Below, piece after piece: positions 20,198 to 30,126 of a DNA stretch of 64,000 nucleotides. Numbering within the stretch: position 1 is the first letter of the stretch; each line of letters begins with the position of its first letter. Both the position numbers and the translations under genes were made by a program. A model generated the notes under the pieces. It saw only the letters and a program-made list of their open reading frames with translations, was not told the origin of the DNA and did not search any database. Location: positions 186,001 through 250,000 of the forward strand of contig PJCV01000001.1 in the NCBI GenBank assembly GCA_002837415.1, in the 5' to 3' direction. The stretch is from Actinomycetales bacterium SN12. GTDB lineage: Bacteria; Actinomycetota; Actinomycetes; Actinomycetales; Microbacteriaceae.

Positions 20198-21169
20198 CTA
20201 GTTGGCTTCGGCCGAGACGGGAGGCTCACTCACGTCGACGAAGTCGGAGGAATTGTCCTGCGATTCTACATCGGCGATCTGCGGTTCCCGACCGCGCACA
20301 TAGGGCGACGGCTCCACACCGGGGTGGCGACGGGTCTGCACGATGAGGATGACGACACCCACGATGACGCCGATGATCGCGGCCCACACGTTGCTGCGCA
20401 GCCCGAACAGCACCTCGCTCGGGTCGATCCGGATCGACTCCCACACGATGCGGCCGGCGCTGTACCAGATGAGGTAGAGCGCGAACAGCTTGCCCCACTG
20501 CAGGCGGAAGCGGTGACCGGCCCACAGCAGCACCAGCACGCCGAGGCCGTTCCAGAGCACCTCGTACAGGAAGGTCGGGTGGAACAGAGTGCCCTCAGCC
20601 AGTCCCGGAGGGAAGGACGGGTTGGTGGGCTCGATCTCGAGGCCCCAGGGCACATCGGTCGGCAGACCGAACAGCTCGTGGTTGAACCAGTTGCCGAATC
20701 GGCCCATGGCCTGTGCCAGCAGGATGCCGGGTGCCAGAGCATCGGCGAATGTCCAGAACCGGATGCCCGTCCACTTGCAGCCGAGCCAGGCGCCGACGGC
20801 GCCGCCGAGAAGCGCGCCGAAGATGGCGATGCCGCCCTCCCAGATCGCCCAGACGGAGCCGTACTCGAACGGGTTCCAGGTGTTCCTGCCGGGGCCGAAG
20901 TAGAAGTTGGGGTGGGTGAGCACGTGGAAGATGCGCGCACCGATGATGCCCAGAAGCACAGCGGGGATAGCGATGTCGATCACGACCCACTTCTCCGCAC
21001 CGCGTCTGGTGAGGCGGTGGTTCGTCAGCAAGCCGGCGGCGATGATGCCCGCGATGATGCACAGCGCGTAGTAGTGGATCGTCAGCGGGCCGATCTGGAA
21101 GCTGCTCTCCGGTGGGCTCGGGATGCTCGCGGGCACGATGGAAAGGCTGCTGAAGGGCGCGAAGGGCAT
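20198..21169 (-). CDS. lgt: Prolipoprotein diacylglyceryl transferase
   Basis: A 323-residue membrane enzyme that moves diacylglycerol from phosphatidylglycerol to the lipobox Cys of prolipoproteins. About seven membrane segments are visible. The Lgt signature GRFGNWFNHELFG lies mid-protein, and HPTFLYEVLWN and GRIVWESIR follow. An acidic tail of about 30 residues ends the protein. The ATG at 21169 is ten bases after the trpA stop, and upstream in-frame codons belong to trpA. The substrates include the two lipoproteins in the island at 55.8-57.4 kb. Confidence 0.95.
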   Translation of the reverse strand: MPFAPFSSLSIVPASIPSPPESSFQIGPLTIHYYALCIIAGIIAAGLLTNHRLTRRGAEKWVVIDIAIPAVLLGIIGARIFHVLTHPNFYFGPGRNTWNPFEYGSVWAIWEGGIAIFGALLGGAVGAWLGCKWTGIRFWTFADALAPGILLAQAMGRFGNWFNHELFGLPTDVPWGLEIEPTNPSFPPGLAEGTLFHPTFLYEVLWNGLGVLVLLWAGHRFRLQWGKLFALYLIWYSAGRIVWESIRIDPSEVLFGLRSNVWAAIIGVIVGVVILIVQTRRHPGVEPSPYVRGREPQIADVESQDNSSDFVDVSEPPVSAEAN

Positions 21170-21179
21170 GAGAGAGATC

Positions 21180-21971
21180 CTAGTATCGCGTCGTCGGCGT
21201 GCCGCCGGCGAGGGTTCTGGTGGTTGCGGCGAGGGCGTCGAGTCCGCCGTCGCGGAGCGCCTTGACGAGGGCCGTGCCGACGATCGCGCCGTCGGCGTAC
21301 TCGACGACGCCCGCGACCTGATCGGCATTCGAGATGCCGATGCCGACGCAGGCGAGCACCTCGCCACGGGAGCGCATGCGCTCGACGAGCGTGCGCGCTG
21401 CCAGGTCGAGCGCAGCGCGCTCACCCGTGATGCCCATCGTCGACACGGTGTACACGAACCCGGTCGACGACGAGATCACCAGGTCGAGTCGCTCGTCGCT
21501 GGATGTCGGTGCGGCGAGGAAGATGCGGTCGAGGCCCGTGCGCTTGCTGGCCTCGATCCACTCCTCCGCCGCCTCCGGTGTGATGTCGGGGGTGATCAGG
21601 CCCGCGCCGCCGGCGGCGAGCAGGTCGTCGGCGTAGCGGTCGACGCCGTACTGCATCACGGGATTCCAGTACGTCATGACGACGACCGGCACGTCGGTCT
21701 CGGCGGTGATCGCCTGCACGGCGGTGAACAGGTCGCGCATCCGGAAGCCGTTTGCGAGCGCATGCTGCGTCGCCTCCTGGATCACCGCGCCGTCCATCAC
21801 CGGGTCGGAGTAGGGCGGGCCGAGCTCGATGATGTCGACGCCGTTGCGGGCGAGAGTGAGGGCGGCCTGGATGCTCGTGTCGAGATCCGGGTAGCCCACG
21901 GGCAGGTAGCCGATGAACGCGCCTCGTCCTGCGGCGTGCGCCTTGCGGATGGCATCCTCGACCCGGCTCAC
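21180..21971 (-). CDS. trpA: Tryptophan synthase alpha subunit
   Basis: A 263-residue TIM barrel that cleaves indole-3-glycerol phosphate to indole and glyceraldehyde 3-phosphate in complex with TrpB. The catalytic Glu is in [16 protein letters not shown] and the Asp in the following strand; [11 protein letters not shown] is the phosphate loop. The segment ELGPPYSDP carries Pro where many homologues have ELGVPYSDP. The GTG start overlaps the trpB stop by four bases. Confidence 0.96.
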   Translation of the reverse strand: MSRVEDAIRKAHAAGRGAFIGYLPVGYPDLDTSIQAALTLARNGVDIIELGPPYSDPVMDGAVIQEATQHALANGFRMRDLFTAVQAITAETDVPVVVMTYWNPVMQYGVDRYADDLLAAGGAGLITPDITPEAAEEWIEASKRTGLDRIFLAAPTSSDERLDLVISSSTGFVYTVSTMGITGERAALDLAARTLVERMRSRGEVLACVGIGISNADQVAGVVEYADGAIVGTALVKALRDGGLDALAATTRTLAGGTPTTRY

Positions 21972-23194
21972 TCCGTGGTCCCCTCAGCGTCGGTCGTCGT
22001 GGCGTCGTACAGCTCGAAGTACCGTGCGGCGGTGTCCATGTCCTTATCGCCGCGCCCCGAGAGGCAGATCGCGATGAGGCCGTCGGAGCCGAGTTCGCGG
22101 CCGATGCGCAGGGCGCCGGCCAGGGCATGCGCCGACTCGATCGCGGGGATGATGCCCTCCGTCCTGCTGAGCAGCCGCAGAGCCTGCATGGCCTCGTCGT
22201 CGGTCGCGGGGATGTACTCGGCGCGCCCGATGGCGCTGAGCCACGAGTGCTCGGGCCCGACCCCCGGGTAGTCGAGACCCGCCGAGATGGAGTGCGACTC
22301 CACGGTCTGTCCGTCCTCGTCCTGCAGGACGTAGGTCTTCGCACCGTGCAGCACACCAGGCCGTCCGCGTCCGATCGACGCCGCGTGCCGCGGGGTGTCG
22401 ACGCCGTCGCCTGCTGCCTCGACGCCGTACAGCTTCACGTCCTGATCGTCGAGGAACGCGTCGAACATGCCGATGGCGTTCGAGCCGCCGCCGACGCAGG
22501 CGACGACCGCGTCGGGCAGCCGGCCGGCCTCGGCGAGCAGCTGCTCGCGGGCCTCTTCGCCGATGATCTTCTGGAAGTCGCGCACCATCGCGGGGAACGG
22601 ATGCGGGCCCGCCGCCGTGCCGAAGATGTAGTTGGTCGTCTCGACGCTCGCCACCCAGTCGCGATACGCGTCGTTGATGGCATCCTTCAGCGTGCGCGAG
22701 CCGGTGGTCACAGCCACCACCTCGGCGCCGAGCAGCCGCATGCGCGCGACGTTGAGCGCCTGACGCTCGGTGTCGACCTCGCCCATGTAGATGGTGCAGT
22801 CGAGGCCGAACAGGGCGGCTGCCGTCGCGGTCGCCACGCCGTGCTGACCGGCGCCCGTCTCGGCGATCACGCGGGTCTTGCCGAGACGCCTGGTGAGCAG
22901 CGCCTGGCCGAGCACGTTGTTGATCTTGTGCGAGCCGGTGTGGTTGAGGTCTTCCCGCTTGAGGAAGACGCGTGCACCGCCGGCGTGCGCGGCGAATCGC
23001 GGCACCTCGGTGATCGGCGAAGGGCGCCCGGCGTAGGAGTGCAGCAGCGTCGCGAGCTCGGAGCGGAACGCTGGGTCGGCGATCGCGTCCTCGTAGGCGG
23101 CGGCGAGCTCGTCGATCGCGGCGACGAGCGATTCGGGCATGTACCGGCCGCCGAAGTCGCCGAAGAACGGCCCATGCTGGTCGCGCAGACTCAT
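21968..23194 (-). CDS. trpB: Tryptophan synthase beta subunit
   Basis: A 408-residue PLP enzyme that joins indole and serine. The PLP lysine is in [11 protein letters not shown], the phosphate-binding GGGSNAIG lies at about 235-242, and ETGAGQHG is the monovalent-cation/COMM-domain region. The length is standard for TrpB1, the form that pairs with TrpA. The ATG start overlaps the trpC stop (ATGA) and its own stop overlaps trpA. Confidence 0.97.
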   Translation of the reverse strand: MSLRDQHGPFFGDFGGRYMPESLVAAIDELAAAYEDAIADPAFRSELATLLHSYAGRPSPITEVPRFAAHAGGARVFLKREDLNHTGSHKINNVLGQALLTRRLGKTRVIAETGAGQHGVATATAAALFGLDCTIYMGEVDTERQALNVARMRLLGAEVVAVTTGSRTLKDAINDAYRDWVASVETTNYIFGTAAGPHPFPAMVRDFQKIIGEEAREQLLAEAGRLPDAVVACVGGGSNAIGMFDAFLDDQDVKLYGVEAAGDGVDTPRHAASIGRGRPGVLHGAKTYVLQDEDGQTVESHSISAGLDYPGVGPEHSWLSAIGRAEYIPATDDEAMQALRLLSRTEGIIPAIESAHALAGALRIGRELGSDGLIAICLSGRGDKDMDTAARYFELYDATTTDAEGTTE

Positions 23195-23997
23195 GACTTC
23201 CTCCTGCCTCGCACCGGGGTGTCACCGGCGGCGAGGAATGCGTTGAGCGTGGCGACCGGGTCGCCGGTGACGAGCGCCTCGCCGATGAGCACCACGTCGG
23301 CGCCGGCGTCCCGATACCGGGTGACGTCGTCGGGCTGCAGCACGGCCGATTCGGCGATGCGGATCGCCGAGTCCGGGATGCGGTCGGAGAGGCGGGCGAA
23401 CAGGTCGCGGTCGAGCTCGAGAGTGTGCAGGTTGCGCGCGTTGACGCCGATGAGATCGGCGCCCAGATCGATCGCGACCTCGAGCTCCTCGGCGGAGTGC
23501 GTCTCGACGAGCGGGGTCATCCCGAGATCCGTGATCAGGTCGTGCAGCTCGGTGAGAACCGTCTGCGACAGACCGGCGACGATGAGCAGCACGAGATCGG
23601 CGCCGGCGGCGCGCGCCTCGAAGACCTGGTAGGGCGTCGCGATGAAGTCCTTGCGCAGCACCGGCACGGAGACGCGCTCGGTCACCGCCTCGAGATCGGC
23701 GAGGCTGCCGCCGAAGCGGCGCTCCTCGGTGAGCACGCTGATCGCCGAAGCGCCGCCCTGCTCGTACAGCGAAGCCTGCAGCGCGGGATCGGGGATCTCA
23801 GCCAGGGCACCACGCGATGGGCTGGCGCGCTTGACCTCGGCGATGATCTTCACCCGGTCTGCCGGCGCGAGTGCGGCGAGCACGTCACGAGCGGCGGGTC
23901 GTGCGGCGGCCTCGCGCTCGACAACGGCGAGCGGTCGCGACTGGGCGCGCCGCTCGGCATCCTGCACGGCGCCGGCCGTCAGGTCGGCGAGCACCAT
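23191..23997 (-). CDS. trpC: Indole-3-glycerol phosphate synthase
   Basis: A 268-residue monofunctional TIM-barrel enzyme that closes the indole ring from Cd[16 protein letters not shown] carries the catalytic Lys and substrate contacts, VLRKDFI the second Lys, and [13 protein letters not shown] the conserved Asn-Arg. The ATG at 23997 shares its A with the preceding stop (TGATG), and codons upstream in this frame belong to the HGxxPAAW gene. Confidence 0.96.
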   Translation of the reverse strand: MVLADLTAGAVQDAERRAQSRPLAVVEREAAARPAARDVLAALAPADRVKIIAEVKRASPSRGALAEIPDPALQASLYEQGGASAISVLTEERRFGGSLADLEAVTERVSVPVLRKDFIATPYQVFEARAAGADLVLLIVAGLSQTVLTELHDLITDLGMTPLVETHSAEELEVAIDLGADLIGVNARNLHTLELDRDLFARLSDRIPDSAIRIAESAVLQPDDVTRYRDAGADVVLIGEALVTGDPVATLNAFLAAGDTPVRGRRKS

Positions 23998-24227
23998 CAG
24001 TGCGCCTTCGGCGCGTACTTCGGGCCCTTCACACCCCAGCCGGCCTTCGCCATAGCCCACCCGACGATCGCTCCGACCACCACGACGGCGGCGCAGACCC
24101 AGACGGCGACCGGCAGGCCGGCGCAGAAGAAGACCGTGCCGGCGGTGAAGCCGACGAGCATGATCACGACGGCGGTCCAGGCAGCAGGCGAGTGTCCGTG
24201 GCCGGGATCGGCGATCGGGTTGGTCAT
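23997..24227 (-). CDS. HGxxPAAW family small membrane protein
   Basis: A 76-residue protein with the motif HGHSPAAW at about residues 10-17, followed by two hydrophobic segments and the tail VKGPKYAPKAH. This family sits in the trp operon of many actinobacteria; its role is unknown, but a membrane partner of the pathway is plausible from context. The ATG at 24227 has CCGGAGGAG five bases upstream. It ends in a one-base overlap with trpC. Confidence 0.85.
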   Translation of the reverse strand: MTNPIADPGHGHSPAAWTAVVIMLVGFTAGTVFFCAGLPVAVWVCAAVVVVGAIVGWAMAKAGWGVKGPKYAPKAH

Positions 24228-24261
24228 GTTCTCCTCCGGGTGGCTAGGCGATGCTGACAGT

Positions 24262-24855
24262 CTATCGGGCTGAGTCCGTCGGATCCGTGCCGTGCGACAG
24301 CTCATCCCACGAATCGACGGAGTCGAGCGGGCCCGAGCTGCGATGCGCGCCCTCGCCCGCCGAGCGATAGCGACGGCCGCCGGTCGGCCAGCGGCGCGCG
24401 GTGAGGAGCACGAAGACGGATGCCAGAGCGAGCACCACCCAGCAGAGCAGGGCGATCACGGGCCACGGCGTCGCCGTGACGTCCGCGACGACCTGTCGCA
24501 GCGATTCCTCGCCGCCCAGGCCGGTCGCCTCGGTGACCGCGGGCGCCACGGCCGAGATCGGCGCCGACCCGATCAACGGCGCGGTGCCGAGGATGAGAAC
24601 GGCGGCGGCTCCGACGCCGAGCACGGCGAGGATGTGGCGCAGCACGAGGCCGGCGATCGAAAGCGCGGCGCCCAGCGCCAGCACGGCGAGCGACAGCGGA
24701 GCCAGCAGCGGGTAGATCACCGCGCCCGTGACGGTGAGGGTCTCCCCCGCATCGGCACGCTGCACCGTCGCCCAGATCTGGGTGGACGAGATGATGCCGA
24801 TCCCGCCGGTGAGCAGGAATGTGAGGACGCCGAGCATCCGGGCGCGCCGCAGCAC
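24262..24855 (-). CDS. Trp biosynthesis-associated membrane protein
   Basis: A 197-residue protein with four hydrophobic segments and a polar C-terminal tail, matching the actinobacterial Trp-operon membrane protein family in length, topology and position. Its biochemical role is not known. The GTG start lies one base after the hisI stop. In many relatives trpE stands directly upstream of this gene; here hisI does instead. Confidence 0.86.
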   Translation of the reverse strand: MLRRARMLGVLTFLLTGGIGIISSTQIWATVQRADAGETLTVTGAVIYPLLAPLSLAVLALGAALSIAGLVLRHILAVLGVGAAAVLILGTAPLIGSAPISAVAPAVTEATGLGGEESLRQVVADVTATPWPVIALLCWVVLALASVFVLLTARRWPTGGRRYRSAGEGAHRSSGPLDSVDSWDELSHGTDPTDSAR

Positions 24856-24856
24856 G

Positions 24857-25198
24857 TCACGCCTCGCTCATGGGCAGCTCGCGCCCGTCGAAGCAGGTGC
24901 GGCTGCCGGTATGGCAGGCGGCGCCCTGCTGATCGACCTGCAGCAGGATCGTGTCGGCATCGCAGTCCACAGCGATGCGGACGACGCGCTGGGTGCTGCC
25001 CGAGGTGTCGCCCTTGCGCCAGTACTCCTGACGCGATCGCGACCAGTAGACGGCACGGCCACCGGTGAGCGTGCGACGCAGCGCCTCGGCATCCATCCAG
25101 GCCAGCATGAGGACCTCTCGGGTGTCATGCTGCTGCACGATCACGGGTGCGAGTCCCGCGTCGTTCCACGCGATCGACGTGACATCGGGCGAGCTCAT
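24857..25198 (-). CDS. hisI: Phosphoribosyl-AMP cyclohydrolase
   Basis: A 113-residue monofunctional HisI that opens the purine ring of PR-AMP in histidine synthesis. The signatures [26 protein letters not shown] and the Zn/Mg ligands [11 protein letters not shown] and CHTGSRTCF are all present. The partner activity, HisE, is a separate gene at 26839. It overlaps hisF by four bases. Confidence 0.96.
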   Translation of the reverse strand: MSSPDVTSIAWNDAGLAPVIVQQHDTREVLMLAWMDAEALRRTLTGGRAVYWSRSRQEYWRKGDTSGSTQRVVRIAVDCDADTILLQVDQQGAACHTGSRTCFDGRELPMSEA

Positions 25199-25956
25199 CG
25201 CACCACCACGCCGTCGGCCCGCAGCGCGTCCTTGACCTCGCCGATCGTGAGCTGTCCGCTGTGGAACACGCTCGCTGCGAGCACGGCATCCGCCCCGGCG
25301 GCGATCGCGGGGGCGAAATCTGCCACGTCGCCCGCTCCCCCGGACGCGATCACGGGAACGGCAGAGACCTCGCGCATCAGGCGAACCAGCTCGAGGTCGA
25401 AGCCGTCCTTCGTGCCGTCCGCGTCGATCGAGTTGACCAGAAGCTCACCGGCGCCGCGCTCGATGGCCTCGCGCGCCCAGTCGAGTGCGTCGAGTGTCGT
25501 CTCGGCGCGCCCGCCGTGCGTCGTGACGACGAAGCCGGAGTGCGTCGTCGACGACCGCTTGACGTCGAGCGAGAGCACGAGCACCTGGGCGCCGAAGCGG
25601 TCGGCGATCTCATCGAGAAGCGCCGGACGGGCGATCGCGGCGGAGTTGACCCCCACCTTGTCCGCACCGACCGACAGCAGGCGCGCCACGTCGTCGACGC
25701 TGCGCACCCCGCCGCCCACGGTGAGCGGCACGAACACGTTCTCGGCGGTGCGCTGCACGACGTCGTGGGTCGTCGCCCTGGCATCCACCGTGGCGGTGAC
25801 ATCGAGGAAGGTGATCTCGTCGGCCCCCTGTGCCGCGTAGTGCGCGGCGAGCTCGACGGGGTCGCCCATGTCGCGCAGGTTCTGGAAGTTCACGCCCTTC
25901 ACGACGCGACCCGCGGCGACGTCGAGGCAGGGGATCACGCGGGCTGCGAGCGTCAT
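25195..25956 (-). CDS. hisF: Imidazole glycerol phosphate synthase, cyclase subunit
   Basis: A 253-residue TIM barrel that makes IGP and AICAR with ammonia supplied by HisH. The catalytic Asp in [15 protein letters not shown] and the later [12 protein letters not shown] are present, with phosphate sites VGGGVRS and ASGGAG. The ATG at 25956 overlaps the hisG stop by one base. hisH and hisA are not in the window. Confidence 0.97.
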   Translation of the reverse strand: MTLAARVIPCLDVAAGRVVKGVNFQNLRDMGDPVELAAHYAAQGADEITFLDVTATVDARATTHDVVQRTAENVFVPLTVGGGVRSVDDVARLLSVGADKVGVNSAAIARPALLDEIADRFGAQVLVLSLDVKRSSTTHSGFVVTTHGGRAETTLDALDWAREAIERGAGELLVNSIDADGTKDGFDLELVRLMREVSAVPVIASGGAGDVADFAPAIAAGADAVLAASVFHSGQLTIGEVKDALRADGVVVR

Positions 25957-26798
25957 CAGAGCCTCGCCGCGTCGATCGCGGTCACCAGGATCGCCCGAGC
26001 GCCGAGGGCGTACAGGTCGTCCATCACCTGGTTGACGCCCTTGCGCGGCACCATGACCCGCACGGCCACCCACTCGGGGTCGCGCAGCGGCGAGATGGTC
26101 GGCGACTCCCGCCCTCCGGCGATCTCGACCGCCTGATCCACGAGGCGGGCCGGGAGGTCGTAGTCGAGCAGCACATACTGCCGGGCCACCATCACACCCC
26201 GCAGACGGCGCAGCAGGCGGTCGGTTCCCGGCGCATCCCCCGGCCGGCTGATCAGCACGGCCTCGGACTGGATGATGATCGGGCCGAAGATCTCCAGGCC
26301 GGCCTGACGCAGGGTGGTGCCGGTCTCGACGACGTCGGCGATCACATCGGCGACGCCGAGCTGCACAGCCGACTCCACCGCGCCGTCCAGAGGGACGAGG
26401 TGGGCGGTCACGCCGTTCTCGCGCAGGAAGTCGTCGACCAGGCCGGGGTAGGCGGAAGCGACGCGAACGCCCTCGAGATCCTCGATCGACGAGTATCTGC
26501 CGGGAGGGGCCGCGAACCGGAAGGTCGAGCGGGCGAAGCCCAGCTGCTCGATCTCCCTGGCGTCGTCCTGACGGACGTCGAGCAGCAGGTCCCGACCGGT
26601 GATGCCGACGTCGAGGGCACCGGATGCGACGTAGGTCGCGATGTCGCGAGGACGGAGGTAAAAGAACTCGACGTCGCTGTCGGCGTCGATGACGTGCAGG
26701 GTCTTGGGGTCGCGGCGGCCGGTGTATCCGGCCTCCGTCAGCATCTCGGCGGCTGTCTCGGAGAGCGAGCCCTTGTTGGGAACGGCGATGCGCAGCAT
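25956..26798 (-). CDS. hisG: ATP phosphoribosyltransferase (long form)
   Basis: A 280-residue HisG of the homo-hexameric long form. It catalyses the first step of histidine synthesis and is normally inhibited by histidine. The N-terminal [11 protein letters not shown], the PRPP loop [15 protein letters not shown] and the C-terminal ACT-like regulatory domain (about 205-280) are visible. The ATG start is 40 bases after the hisE stop. Confidence 0.96.
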   Translation of the reverse strand: MLRIAVPNKGSLSETAAEMLTEAGYTGRRDPKTLHVIDADSDVEFFYLRPRDIATYVASGALDVGITGRDLLLDVRQDDAREIEQLGFARSTFRFAAPPGRYSSIEDLEGVRVASAYPGLVDDFLRENGVTAHLVPLDGAVESAVQLGVADVIADVVETGTTLRQAGLEIFGPIIIQSEAVLISRPGDAPGTDRLLRRLRGVMVARQYVLLDYDLPARLVDQAVEIAGGRESPTISPLRDPEWVAVRVMVPRKGVNQVMDDLYALGARAILVTAIDAARL

Positions 26799-26838
26799 GG
26801 ATGTCTTTCGTCTCTGGTGAACGGTGTCTGAGCCTCGC

Positions 26839-27102
26839 TCACAGATGTCGGTAGACGTCCTCCAGAGACAGTCCCTTGGCGAGCATCATCACCTGCAGGT
26901 GGTAGAGCAGCTGCGAGATCTCCTCGGCGGCCTCGTCGTTCGACTCGTACTCGGCGGCCATCCAGACCTCGGCCGCCTCCTCGACGATCTTCTTGCCGAT
27001 CGCATGCACTCCGCGATCCAGCTGTGCGACGGTGCCCGATCCCTCGGGACGCTCGAGCGCGGTGGCGCTGAGCTCGGCGAACAGTTCGTCGAATGTCTTC
27101 AC
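26839..27102 (-). CDS. hisE: Phosphoribosyl-ATP diphosphatase
   Basis: An 87-residue all-alpha MazG-like pyrophosphohydrolase, the second step of histidine synthesis. The metal motif [15 protein letters not shown] and the later [14 protein letters not shown] are conserved. The start is a GTG at 27102 that overlaps the rpe stop by four bases. Confidence 0.95.
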   Translation of the reverse strand: MKTFDELFAELSATALERPEGSGTVAQLDRGVHAIGKKIVEEAAEVWMAAEYESNDEAAEEISQLLYHLQVMMLAKGLSLEDVYRHL

Positions 27103-27779
27103 GATTCCAGGCTAGCCGCTCGTGCACGCTCACGAAGACCGATGACCGCGGCCTCGATGTCGGCGGCCCCGTACACCGCAGAGCCGGCGACGAACGTGTC
27201 GGCGCCCGCCGCGGCGGCCTGCGCGATCGTGTCGTCGGAGATCCCGCCGTCGACCTGCAGCCAGACGCCGGACCCTCGCCTGCGCGCCTCGTCATGCAGC
27301 GCCCGCAGCTTCGGCATCGTCTCGGGCATGAAGCCCTGGCCGCCGAAGCCCGGCTCGACGGTCATCACCAGGATCTGGTCGAACTCGTCGAGGATGTCGT
27401 AGAGCGCCTCCCCTGCCGTGCCCGGTTTGATCGCGATACCCGCGCGCGCCCCGATCGAGCGAAGGCGGCGGGCGAGCGCGACCGGGTCGGCGGCGGCCTC
27501 GAGGTGGAAGGTGACGCTGGCGGCGCCCAGCTCGGCGTATCCAGGCGCCCACCGGTCGGGATCGCTGATCATCAGGTGCACGTCGAGCGGGATGGGACTG
27601 GTCGCCTGGATGCGCTCGACCATCTGGGGACCGAAGGTGAGGTTCGGGACGAAGTGGTTGTCCATCACGTCGACGTGCGCGAAGTCGGCCGTCGCGATCC
27701 GGGCGAGCTCCGACTGCATGTTGGCGAAGTCCGCCGCGAGGATGCTCGGGTTGATCCGCGGCGCGGTGGGGAGGGTCAC
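27099..27779 (-). CDS. rpe: Ribulose-phosphate 3-epimerase
   Basis: A 226-residue TIM barrel interconverting ribulose 5-phosphate and xylulose 5-phosphate. [13 protein letters not shown], the metal site [23 protein letters not shown] and VDGGISDDT are all conserved. The GTG at 27779 overlaps the rsmB stop (GTGA) and has AAAGGA about seven bases upstream; codons above it belong to rsmB. Confidence 0.96.
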   Translation of the reverse strand: MTLPTAPRINPSILAADFANMQSELARIATADFAHVDVMDNHFVPNLTFGPQMVERIQATSPIPLDVHLMISDPDRWAPGYAELGAASVTFHLEAAADPVALARRLRSIGARAGIAIKPGTAGEALYDILDEFDQILVMTVEPGFGGQGFMPETMPKLRALHDEARRRGSGVWLQVDGGISDDTIAQAAAAGADTFVAGSAVYGAADIEAAVIGLRERARAASLES

Positions 27780-29173
27780 GAGGTGGTCCTTTCCGGATCG
27801 GTGCGCTGCAGCAGCGCGAGGAACATGGCGTCGGTGCCGTGGCGATGCGGCCACAGCTGCACGCTGCCGCTGCCGGGACCGTCGTTCACGCGCGGGGATA
27901 GGTCGATGGGCGATCGGGCGACTCCGGCCATGACCGAGCGCGCGTCGAGCTCGACGATGTCGTCGCGACGGCGCAGGATCTCCGTGACGACTCCCGTCGT
28001 CTCGGCCAGATGCGGCGAGCAGGTTGCGTAGCCGACGATGCCGCCGGGCTTGAGCGCGTCGAGCGCGGCATCGAGCAGCTGCATCTGCAGCTCGACGAGC
28101 TCAGGGACGTCCTCCGGGGACTTGCGCCAGCGCGCCTCCGGACGCCGTCGCAGCGCGCCGAGACCGGTGCACGGCGCATCCACGAGGATGCGATCGAAGG
28201 ATGCCGGATGCTGTGCAGCGAGCACACGTCCGTCCTCCTCGTGCACGGGCACCTCGATCGGCAGCGGACGCACCGCATGCCGGACCAGCCCGGCGCGCGC
28301 GGGAACGACCTCGTTCGCCTCGAGATCAGCACCGGATCCGAGCGCGAGCGCGGCGAGCATCGCCGTCTTCCCGCCGGGCCCTGCGCACAGGTCCAGCCAC
28401 CGCTCCCCCGTCTGCACGGGTGCGGCGGCGGCCAGCGCCAGCGCGACGAGCTGCGAGCCCTCATCCTGCACGCGGACGGTGCCGTTCGCGTCGGCGATCA
28501 CCCGACGAGGGTCGCCGCCTGGCGAGCCGAACGCGGTCGACGCGTACGGGCGTCGCGGGCTGCCCGGCTCGGCGAGCCCCGGGAGCGCGGCGAGGGTGAC
28601 CTCGGGTGCGACGTTGTCGGACACCAGTAGCGCGTCGAGTTCATCCCCTCGCCCCTCGGCGGTGAGGGCGCGTCGGAGGGCCCGGATCACCCACACGGGA
28701 TGCGCGGTGCGCAGCGCGAGGCGCTCGTCGTCGGAGCGCGCGCCCGCTTCGATCCGCTGCTGCCAGGTGTCGGCGTCGTCTCGGCCGATCCGGCGCAGCA
28801 CGGCATTGGCGAATCCGGATGCCCCGCGTCCGACCTCGGCTGCGACCAGCGAGACCGACTCGTTGACCGCCGCGTGCGCGGCGACGCGGGTGGAGAGCAG
28901 CTGATGCGCGCCGAGGCGAAGGGCATCCAGCACCGCAGCGTCGATCTGCTCGACGGGCCGGCCGGCCGCCTCGGCGATGATGGCGTCGTAGGTTCCGCGT
29001 CGACGCAGCGTGCCGTAGGTGAGCTCCGTGGCGAGACCGGCGTCCTGCGGGTCGAGGTTCGCTTCGACGATCAGCTTGGGCAGCAGCAGGTTCGCATACG
29101 CGTCGTCGTCCGACACGGCTCGCAGCACGTCGTAGGCGACCCAGCGGGCGGCCTGGATCTTCGGGGCGCTCAC
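27776..29173 (-). CDS. rsmB: 16S rRNA m5C methyltransferase RsmB/Sun type
   Basis: About 465 residues. A NusB-like RNA-binding domain occupies residues 1-140. The AdoMet-dependent methyltransferase domain has LDLCAGPGGKTAML, the motif IV Cys in VDAPCTGLGALRRRPEARW and the motif VI Cys in ATCSPH. It should methylate a cytosine of 16S rRNA. The GTG at 29173 overlaps the fmt stop by four bases. Confidence 0.93.
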   Translation of the reverse strand: MSAPKIQAARWVAYDVLRAVSDDDAYANLLLPKLIVEANLDPQDAGLATELTYGTLRRRGTYDAIIAEAAGRPVEQIDAAVLDALRLGAHQLLSTRVAAHAAVNESVSLVAAEVGRGASGFANAVLRRIGRDDADTWQQRIEAGARSDDERLALRTAHPVWVIRALRRALTAEGRGDELDALLVSDNVAPEVTLAALPGLAEPGSPRRPYASTAFGSPGGDPRRVIADANGTVRVQDEGSQLVALALAAAAPVQTGERWLDLCAGPGGKTAMLAALALGSGADLEANEVVPARAGLVRHAVRPLPIEVPVHEEDGRVLAAQHPASFDRILVDAPCTGLGALRRRPEARWRKSPEDVPELVELQMQLLDAALDALKPGGIVGYATCSPHLAETTGVVTEILRRRDDIVELDARSVMAGVARSPIDLSPRVNDGPGSGSVQLWPHRHGTDAMFLALLQRTDPERTTS

Positions 29174-30093
29174 GATCCGACCCTCGCGGATCCGCCGTCG
29201 CGCAGACCGCGCCACCAGTCGGCGGCGTTCATCGATCCCTTGCCCGCCGGCTGCACACGGGTGACCGCGAGCGGTGTCGTGCCCGTGCCGATGAGCACGG
29301 CGTCCTTGGTGCCGTGCAGCAGGCCCGGCGCGAGGGGCGGCGCGTCGATCGGCCCGGGTGCGGCGCCGAGGATCTTCAGCCGAGCGCCGGCGATGGTCGT
29401 GTGCGCGCCGGGTTCTGGCGTGACGCCGCGGTAGCGCGCGTACACCTCGTCGAATGCTGCCTGCCAGTCGATCACGCCGTCGTCGAGCGTGAGCTTCGGG
29501 GCGAGGGAGGGATCGCCCTGCTGCGGCTGCGCGCGGGCGGTGCCATCGGCGATGCCGGCCACCACGTCGAGGGTGAGCGCGGCGCCGTCCTTCGCGAGCA
29601 CCTCGAGAGCCACGTCGGCGGTCGCGTCATCGGGCACGGCGACGGAGCGCATGGCGAAGACGTCTCCCGCATCGAGCGCGGGCACGAGCTGGAACACGGC
29701 GACGCCGAGCTCGGCATCGCCGTTGATCAGAGCCCGCTGCACCGGGGCTGCGCCGCGCCACCGCGGCAGCAGCGAGAAGTGCAGGTTGATCCAGCCCTTC
29801 TCGGGCGTCGACAGCAGCGGCTCGCGCACGATCCCGCCGTAGGCGACGATCACTCCCAGTGCAGCGTCGAGGGCGTCGATCTGCTTCGTCACGTCTTCAT
29901 CGAGCCGGGCTGCCTTGATGACGGGCAGTCCGAGCTGCGCGGCGACCGCGGCGACGGGCGACGGGGTCAGCACGCGCTTGCGCCCGAGCGGGGCATCCGG
30001 ACGGGTGATCACCGCCGCGATCTCGTGCTGCGCGGCGAGGGCACGCAGGGTGGGGACGGCGACGGCGGGGGTGCCTGCGAAGACGAGGCGCAT
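29170..30093 (-). CDS. fmt: Methionyl-tRNA formyltransferase
   Basis: A 307-residue enzyme that formylates initiator Met-tRNA using 10-formyl-THF. The catalytic region has INLHFSLLPRWRGAAPVQ and the conserved Asp in the QLVPALDAGDVF strand. A C-terminal tRNA-binding OB-like domain begins at about residue 205. GGAG lies upstream of the ATG at 30093. It sits between priA and rsmB, a common actinobacterial order. Confidence 0.96.
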   Translation of the reverse strand: MRLVFAGTPAVAVPTLRALAAQHEIAAVITRPDAPLGRKRVLTPSPVAAVAAQLGLPVIKAARLDEDVTKQIDALDAALGVIVAYGGIVREPLLSTPEKGWINLHFSLLPRWRGAAPVQRALINGDAELGVAVFQLVPALDAGDVFAMRSVAVPDDATADVALEVLAKDGAALTLDVVAGIADGTARAQPQQGDPSLAPKLTLDDGVIDWQAAFDEVYARYRGVTPEPGAHTTIAGARLKILGAAPGPIDAPPLAPGLLHGTKDAVLIGTGTTPLAVTRVQPAGKGSMNAADWWRGLRDGGSARVGS

Positions 30094-30126
30094 GAAAGGT
30101 TCTCCGGTCGGTCGAGCTTCGGGTGA

